Shown here in pieces: positions 57,266 to 64,000 of a DNA stretch of 64,000 nucleotides. The stretch's first letter is position 1, and every line of letters begins with the position of its first letter. The translations under genes and the position numbers were made by a program. Origin of the DNA: Diplolepis rosae (lineage: Eukaryota; Arthropoda; Insecta; Hymenoptera; Diplolepididae); contig JAPYXD010000679.1 in the NCBI GenBank assembly GCA_030998225.1, positions 682,001 through 746,000 of the forward strand, read 5' to 3'. The notes below the pieces were generated by a model that had not been told where the DNA came from, did not search any database, and worked only from the letters and a program-made list of their open reading frames with translations.

Positions 57266-58546
57266 TTGTTCGCGACATATTACACCCGAGTCACAAACAT
57301 ACTTATGAATAAGTACCCAGCAAGCACACTGGCGTTTGACAAACATCGCGATAATATACGTTATCTGACTGACTCATCCTACGATACTGACTCATCCTTC
57401 CCAAATCTTACTTTCACAACCGCACTAATGTCTCGAGCACAATCACCCGTTCGAGCCCCGTCCCCTCCTCGCTCTACGGACAAATTACTGTACAGGGTTC
57501 TCAACCAGATGGAGGCATTAACGATTTCCTTTACTGCCTTGAAAAGGGAAACCAAAAATAGAATAAAGGAGATATCTAAACTCTCCAAGAAAATAAGAGG
57601 AGCAGGAACTGTAGAAATAGACAACGAATTTCAACGACGACTAGAATTGACAGACGACCACTCTACTGACGAAGAAATACCTGGAAGACAAGAAAATATC
57701 TATGTCCAACCACAGTTTATGCAGGTACCGTTATCTGCAGCACCATACGAAGAACGAAAAATGGGAGCTAAGTTGGCTATAGAAACTATAAAAACAATTA
57801 ACGGTCAAGACGATATGGGCGTGGAAGACTTTATAAAAGTTGTTAAACGAGCCCCACTGAGGTGTGAAAAACCGGAAATACTACTAGATTTGATACTAGC
57901 AAGAAAGATCACTGGCACAGCAGAAAAAGCCATAAGATATATGCAAATCAATTCCTACGACGATTTATTCGCAGCATTAAGACAAAATTTAAGACAAACT
58001 AACTCTTTAATTTCATTAAAATCAAAGTTAGAAAGTTGCAAACAAGGTCTTAACGAGACGGTACAAAACTTCACACTCAGATTCAGACAAATAACCAACG
58101 AAATAAACTACCTAGTACAATCACAGCATGTAAACCCAACTAAAAGAAGATTGAAAATAGAGTTAGAAGAAGAGGAAGCGGTGAATCGATATTTACTAAA
58201 TCTAAAACGAGAAATTGGGATCCAAGTACGCTTACTAAAACCAAATACAATAAGTGAAGCCCAAGCTTTGGCAATAGAAACCGAGACTTGGCTAAAAGAT
58301 AGTCAACCAGTCAAACAAATACCACGACCACCAATGAAAACTTGGACCAAGCCTACTGGACTACCAAGACTAAATGCAAACACCACAACCAGGGCACATA
58401 ATAGCACTATACCACTAAGTGACAGATCAAAGATGAGTTGCTTTAAATGTGCAAAAATAGGTCACATGTCCTCTCAATGCCAAGTGAAGCAGGGTTTTCC
58501 CCCGGGCCATGGTTCCAAAAGTCCACCACCGGTAAGAGTAATTTAG
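57266..58546 (+). pseudogene. gag: Gag of family B plus copy
   Basis: 426 codons from ATG 57266: N-terminal region, capsid (KLAIETIKTINGQDDMGVED ... FRQITNEINYL) and a CCHC knuckle (CFKCAKIGHMSSQC). It ends in TAG at 58544-58546, where the minus copy has CAG, so the C-terminal ~45 codons are lost. Otherwise it is more complete than the minus copy, lacking that copy's TGA. The protease frame opens in -1 before the stop. Confidence 0.87.
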
Positions 58547-60869
58547 AAAGAGGAAATAGAAGCGGAAAATATGACAGAAGAGGAAATAGCGGACCACCAG
58601 AACTTCGAGGAATCAGCAGAATATCTTCTATATTCGGACGATTACGAACAATTGAGGCCAGAAGAAGAGCAGGAAGATACAGACTATTAGTAGATTCAGG
58701 AGCCGCGATAAATATAATCAAAGAAGATATACTGGACGATCAAGATGAGAGAAAACCAACCTACAAAACATTCTTAATGGGAAATGACCGACACATTTTA
58801 AAACAATCTACAAAATTAAAATTCTTTGATCAAGAGCATATTTTTCACATTGTATCCAACGATTTTCCCCTACCAGAACGCGGAATAATCGGAATAAAAT
58901 TCTTCGAAAAATATCCAAGATACGCAATCACGAATAAATACCTTGTCATAGATAAAGTAAAATTACTTGAGAAACAGAGACAATTCTCTTTGGAAGAAAC
59001 TGACAGACTACTAAAGAGAGGAATAATAAGAGAAAGCCAATCACCCTACAACTCACCACTATGGATAGTACCGCAGAAAGGGAACAAGTTAAGAATGGTA
59101 ATCGTCTACAGGACAATAAACGAAGATACTGACCAAGATGCATATCCACTACCAATGATAGACGATATATTGGATCATTTAGGAAAAGCCAAATTTTTTT
59201 CTGCCTTCGACCTCTCAGCAGGATTCCACTAGATCCCAATTAAAGAGGAAGACAAAAAATATACCGCGTTTTCTACAACTCAAGGACACTTCGAGTATGA
59301 CCGAATGCCTTCTGGTTTAAAAAATGCACCAGCTACTTTCCAAAGAATGATGGATAATGCATTCAGGGGATTAATTGGAACCAAATGTTTCGAATACATA
59401 GATGATATTGTAATATTTGGAAGTACTATACAAGAACACAACGATATCTTGACAGCAGTGATAGAAAGAATTCATCAACAGGGACTAAGATTGGAATCAA
59501 AGAAGTGTGAATACCTTAAATCGGAATTGGAATACCTCGGGCACATAATAACAAAAGAAGGAGTTAAGCCTAATCCCGAGAAGATAAATTGCATTAAGTA
59601 TTTCAGACTATTAAAAAACTTAAAGGACATACAATCATTCTTAGGACTCGCGGGTTACTACAGAAAGTTTATTAAAAACTTTTCCACTATAGAAAGACTT
59701 TTGACAAAATTAACACAGAAAGAAACCATGTTCGACTGGACATCGGACTGTGAAAAAGCATTTTATGATTTGAAAAACGCTTTGATAACAGCACCCGCTC
59801 TAAAATTCCCTGATTTCTCAAAACAATTCATATTAACCACCGATGCATCAAACCAAGGATTAGGAGCAGTGCTAAGTCAAGACGGACACCCCTGCTTATT
59901 CATTTCAAGAACTCTGAACAAAGCAGAAGAAAAGTATACCACCTCAGAAGAAGAACTTTTAGCCATAGTATGGGCCATAAAAAGACTTAGACAATATCTG
60001 TTAGGTAAAAAATTTAAAATACAGACGGATCATCGTGCTTTGGTTTGGTGACACAACGTGAAGGATCCAAGCTCTAGATTGCTACGTTGGAGACTACGCA
60101 TGGAAGAGTATGAATATGAAATAGAGTACGTAAAGGGCAAGGAAAATAAAGTAGCAGACTGTCTCTCAAGAATATTCCCTATTACCAGAGATACCCTGTA
60201 TGAAGCAATGAGAAAAGCCGGAATAGGACTTACAGAGGGAAAACCAAGCTTGGATGATAAACTACCAGAAATAGAAAGTCGTGACGTACCTAGAATAACC
60301 CATGAAGAAACTCTAAAGGAAAGAATCAAATTACCCGAAATAAGAATGAGGGAACTATCACACGAAGACTCTACCGAAACCGAAGAAGAAACAGCAGAAA
60401 CACCGCAAGAAACAACTAACCTGTATACAGATTTTATAAATTGGAAATTACAACCCACAATGGGAAAAATCAAAACAAAACCTAATGCTATAGGAAAGCT
60501 ATGGAAAGAGGTAACAAAAGATGATATGCCCTTATACAACGAGGAAAAATGGTCATATAAACCAAGCTGGTTTATCGAGGAATTTGTCAATAAAAAACTC
60601 ACGATTGTCCGACTATCCTTCGGAGATCCACTATTAACACCATTGGAACGAGAAGTAATCCAAGAAATAATGGAATTTTTATCAAACTACTACCCAAATA
60701 AAAACTTTCACATTTGTTTCTCTAAGACGAGAGAACTTAATAAGGAAGAAAGAAAACAGATTATCAAAGAAGCCCATAGAGACCACACAGGAGGGCAGAA
60801 TACCATAGAAAAAGCTAAAAGAATTGGACAATGGACTAATTATGGATCAAGACATTAAAGATTATGTCA
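58547..60869 (+). pseudogene. pol: Pol of family B plus copy (protease to integrase N-terminus)
   Basis: In the -1 frame relative to gag: protease (LLVDSGAAINIIKED), a deletion of the protease-RT connection between VIDKVKL and LEKQRQF, and RT (SPYNSPLWIVP; YIDD). RNase H (LTTDASNQGLG; QTDHRALVW) and the first part of integrase (HRDHTGGQN) follow. Stops: TAG 59230-59232 and TGA 60049-60051, then a frameshift near 60835 and loss of homology at 60869. Confidence 0.88.
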
Positions 60870-61241
60870 TAACAAATTGAAAAAATAGATTTTTACCCCT
60901 AAAACGAAATTGCCGATGAATCTCAGAAAAAAAAATTTTCGGCCCAAAGAAAATACGTGTCTCATTATTTCAATCAAAGAGCAACATATTTGAGTTTCGT
61001 TAGAAAATAAATTCGTGTCCCGAATGGACCGGTTGAATTGGAATGGAAAGCATCTTTGTAATTTTATACTATATAAGTACTGGCATCTATATCCTCAGTG
61101 ACTTTTAGGCACAAGTATATACTAGTTGTTAGTGGATGTATCTTAGATTTATGTCATTCCTGAGGAAGTTTTTAGGTATTTTATCGGTGTTTTCTGTACA
61201 ATTTTATGTAAATTTTCTCACATTTTACAATTTAAAAAAAA
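60870..61241. other. No gene seen
   Basis: AT-rich, no supportable ORF. Confidence 0.35.
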
Positions 61242-61328
61242 AATTTTTCTACTAGCGGGCCATAAAGTGGACTTTATTGCCCCGTGCGGGGCAAACAAAT
61301 CCACTTTCTGGCCCCCTAGTAGAAAAAT
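61242..61328. repeat. Imperfect palindrome (41-bp arms)
   Basis: TTTCTACTAGCGGGCCATAA on the left matches the inverse of CTGGCCCCCTAGTAGAAA on the right. The arms meet at GCCCCGTGCGGGGC. A strong hairpin in either strand. Confidence 0.85.
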
Positions 61329-61503
61329 CGTGTGCAACACGGGAAAAACATTTATTTTACTCGTGTTACTTGCAAAATAATTTTTTTTTTCCCTTGTTGC
61401 ACAATGTACTATTACATTTTTCACATTATCAAAGTTTATTCCAAGATAGGGCTCATATGTGCAATATTTATTCAAAGTTTTGATGTTTCAGAAATAAAGA
61501 TCA

Positions 61504-61533
61504 CTCATGAGGACTCCGATCAGAGTCGAAACG
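61504..61533 (+). ncRNA. Hammerhead-ribozyme-like relic
   Basis: CTCATGA - GGACTC - loop - GAGTC - GAAAC. Stem II (GACTC/GAGTC) pairs perfectly and GAAAC is intact, but the consensus CTGATGA reads CTCATGA, which should abolish cleavage. Such motifs occur in Penelope-like elements. Confidence 0.4.
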
Positions 61534-61660
61534 TTTGAAAGTATATAACTTCCTGATTTATTATTTCTAGACCCTAAAGCCAATTATGAACAACAACATC
61601 GTATGAAATTATTATTTAAGGGTTGATACAAGTCCTATTTCATGAACAATTTTTACATTT

Positions 61661-62822
61661 AAAATTTTAATCTTTTCAATATGATCACGCTTAATGTTTT
61701 GATTCTAAAAATTGTATAGTCGAGACTTCCTTCACAATATTGTCACCTGGAGGAACAGATAAATCAATAAAAAATTCTTCGCTTATTGAGGTGTTTGAAA
61801 TATTTTCTTGATGCATTTTCATATAATTATATTAATTTAAATCAACTTAATTAAATTATGTGAAAGCTCAAAAAATTTCAATTACTTAATTGCAAGGAAT
61901 GATACGTAATTAAAGAAAACAAAATAATATTTAAAAAAAGTTCCATTTATGAGACTATAGAATTGGTCCAAAAAACTAATTTTACAGAAAATTAAAAGTG
62001 TACAAAAAATGTTTCCGTGTAAAAATACTAAGGGGAGAAACTTATGAAATAGCACGTGTGATGGATAAACATTGTGCTAAAAACGATATGCATGAATTGC
62101 ACATGTGGAACTATAAAATTGGTCTAAACTAACTTTACAAAAAACCTGTACAAAAACTTCTATACAAATACAGAGGGGAGAAACTTAGAAAAATTGCTCG
62201 TGTGACAGATAAACATTGTGGTAAAATTGATATGATAGAAAAAACTAAATTTACAAAAAAGTAAAAACTGTGCAAACAATTTTTTCCATAAAAATACAAA
62301 GGGGAAGAACCTTAAAAAATTACACGTATGACCTACGTCTCAGGTGCACTTGGCTGTCCGCGTTGTTCGGGGGAGGAATCTCTTTCTTCCTCCCCTGGCT
62401 GGCGCGGCTAGTCGGTTTGACCAACGGGCGAGTGGCCGCGGGTGGGAGTTCCGGGCAAATGGATGACGGAAGAGTCGTACGCGACTTTAAGCTGGAAGCA
62501 ACCACCCGTCAAGTTTGAAGCCGAAAGGCGGTTCCGCGGGCGGTGTATTGGTTCAGAAGAGGGGGTTTTTTGGTTTTAACAGGTATGCCTAGACCCGTCC
62601 TGGGAGAGTCCTGTACAACGTGTATAAAAGATTTCGCCATTTTTCCTCCTCACCAAAAAAAATAAAAAACAAAAAAAACAAAGTAAAAACTGTGCAAAAT
62701 AATTCTGGACTCTAAAGCCAACCAAGAGCATGAACAATATTTGAATATTGTGAAGGATGTCTCGACTATACAATTTTTAAAATCAAAACATTAAGCGTGA
62801 TCATATTGAAGATTAAAATTTT
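61661..62822. repeat. Inverted repeat pair (~80-bp arms) enclosing tandem repeats
   Basis: 61661-61740 is inverted at 62745-62822 (ATGATCACGCTTAATGTTTT shared). Between the arms, three diverged units of ~120-150 bp (GGGGAGAAACTT; GATAAACATTGTG) lie at about 61967, 62117 and 62240, plus an inserted R1 3' end. No ORF supported. Confidence 0.7.
62340..62680 (+). mobile_element. 5'-truncated R1-clade LINE 3' end with poly-A
   Basis: GC-rich insert ending TTTTTCCTCCTCACC then an A-rich tail. 62582-62663 matches, in reverse complement, the 3' UTR next to the poly-T at 30884-30982. This copy shows the intact 3' UTR of the same family. Confidence 0.82.
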
Positions 62823-62857
62823 CAATGAAAAAATTATATATAATAATAATAATAAAA

Positions 62858-62859
62858 AA

Positions 62860-62926
<67 letters not shown>
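62858..62926. repeat. (TA)n microsatellite
   Basis: About 70 bp of almost pure TA. Confidence 0.95.
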
Positions 62927-62929
<3 letters not shown>

Positions 62930-63077
62930 ACTATTTATTATTATTATTTTTATTTTCCTTGGTGCTACAATTCAGTTTTACACCGTCACTTGCCATTTAT
63001 CCTCTTAACGCAATAAACACAAACTATTTTAATTACCTTATTTATTTACATTAGGACTTATTTATTGAGCACAGACT

Positions 63078-64000
63078 CTAGTCCTTAACATTTAGAATTT
63101 TCTCTATCTTGCCTAGTTTTGAACATAACTCTTCATTCACTTCCTTCTGTAGATCTGCCAGTAACTCCTTCCTCAAGTCCTTCGTCTTTCTCTTTTCTCT
63201 CCAACTTTTCCACCATTCCTTTTCCGGTGCTTTTAACTTATTCATTATCTATTCACATTCGATAACATGCTGTAGTGTTTCTTATTTGTTTCTGCTTTGG
63301 ATCTTCTCTATCGTCTCTCTTCTTTTCCATCCTCAAATTTCCACTCCATATAATGCCACCGTTTTCACCGTTGAGTCCATAAAATATAGTCTTCTCTTAA
63401 GATCTGTTATCGCAGCTCTATTAGTTTCACTCCATACCTTATTGATTAATTGTTGCGTTTTTCCTGCTGCTTTTTTTATGTGTGTATTGTATTGATTTGT
63501 AGCCGTGAGCCAAAATCCAAGGTAGTTACATTCTCTTACTATTTCTAACTCCCTGTCTTTATAATTTCACTTTTCTTCTTTCCTTCTGCCTCCGTTTCCA
63601 AATACCATAATCTTCGTTTTCTCCACATTCACCTCCATCAAATTCTTATCCGTCCATCTTTCTAAGTTTCTAATCATTTTATCTAACTCCTCCTTATTCT
63701 CCGCAACTATCACAGCATCATCTGCATAAAGCAATGCATAGATCTTTGTATTTGAACCTGGCCTCAGAACCGTGCCTCCATCTCTTTTTCTTCTTAGTTC
63801 TACTTCTAAATCATTAATATAGATATTAAATAAAATAGGGCTAAGCGGGCACCCCTGCCTCAAACCTTTTTTTGTTATAAATTTTTCAGTCTTCTCTTCT
63901 CCTACATATTACTTTGTTCCGCGTGTCTTTGTAAATTTCTTTGGTCATTTCCAGGAACTTCCCCTCTATTCCCATCCTCTCCATTTTTTCCCAGAGCCTT
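63078..64000 (-). pseudogene. Non-LTR retrotransposon reverse transcriptase, C-terminal part
   Basis: Runs off the right edge. On the minus strand: a thumb/finger part (LWEKMERMGIEGKFLEM), a frameshift near 63895, then RQGCPLSPILFNIYINDL and the catalytic LLYADD. A post-RT region follows (NYLGFWLTATNQYNTHIKK, LYGVEI) with a stop where Trp is expected (about 63330), an internal loss, more stops near 63240-63290, and a Lys/Glu-rich C-terminus ending at TAG 63078-63080. A jockey-superfamily-type LINE by motif style; the exact clade cannot be told. Confidence 0.82.

Larger units (their letters stand above)
56306..60869 (+). mobile_element. Ty3/gypsy family B, plus copy (3'-truncated)
   Basis: 5' LTR, primer site, leader, gag, protease, RT, RNase H, then loss of similarity within the integrase zinc domain at about 60869. 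No env, PPT or 3' LTR. Head-to-head with the minus copy. Confidence 0.9.

Noticed and set aside
61218..61538. Three overlapping 68-85-codon ORFs
   Set aside because: They read through the hairpin at 61242-61328 and carry no protein motif.

Overview
The window looks like AT-rich nuclear DNA of an arthropod, most likely an insect. The grounds are insect-type Ty3/gypsy elements with baculovirus-F-like envelopes, an R1-type LINE, TIR transposons with TTAA, TA and 8-bp target duplications, and a multi-exon BEN-domain gene with proper introns. I cannot name the species. No bacterial operon, rRNA gene, functional tRNA gene or CRISPR array is visible. Almost all of the sequence is transposable-element DNA, often nested.

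Layout. (1) 1-3944: the 5' half (5' LTR, leader, gag) of a minus-strand Ty3/gypsy copy, family A. It has inserted into the gag of a second, plus-strand copy of a related subfamily. (2) 3945-19598: that second copy, the most remarkable object here. It has gag, a pol carrying an AT-hook/acidic insertion, and then about 8 kb of extra genes: a CARD-like ORF, a chuvirus-like envelope glycoprotein, three dsRNA-binding-domain (dsRBD) proteins that also carry complete or partial zinc knuckles, a second F-like envelope, and two paralogous cysteine-rich proteins. It ends in a polypurine tract and 3' LTR. Nearly every downstream ORF has a 3' splice site shortly before its ATG, and the LTR carries a GTAAGT donor in U5. 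This looks like a complex, multiply spliced endogenous retrovirus. The long genes carry stop codons or frameshifts; several small accessory ORFs are intact. (3) 19599-30246: gene-free repeats: diverged 155-bp tandem units, GAA-loop hairpins, long inverted repeats, nested TIR elements and a hAT-type element with a perfect 8-bp duplication. (4) 30870-34831: an R1-clade LINE (minus) with 14-bp target duplications and an internal deletion. (5) 34818-43440: foldback and TIR fragments, a seven-exon BEN-domain gene (minus, two lesions), a divergently oriented broken transposase-like gene with a piggyBac-type insertion in its intron, a minisatellite and a tRNA-like SINE. (6) 43733-50707 (minus) and 56306-60869 (plus): two incomplete copies of a second gypsy family, B, head to head around a 5.6-kb spacer. 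The spacer holds an 83-bp minisatellite, a 1.25-kb TIR element and a perfect 84-bp-arm palindrome. (7) 60870-64000: hairpin, hammerhead-like motif, tandem repeats, an R1 3' end and a non-LTR reverse transcriptase running off the right edge.

How the parts may work together. In the 15.6-kb element, gag and pol supply the particle and replication enzymes, and two unrelated glycoproteins could give entry options. The CARD and dsRBD proteins are candidates for blocking host apoptosis and RNA silencing. Those roles are inferred from domain patterns read by eye; no database search was possible.
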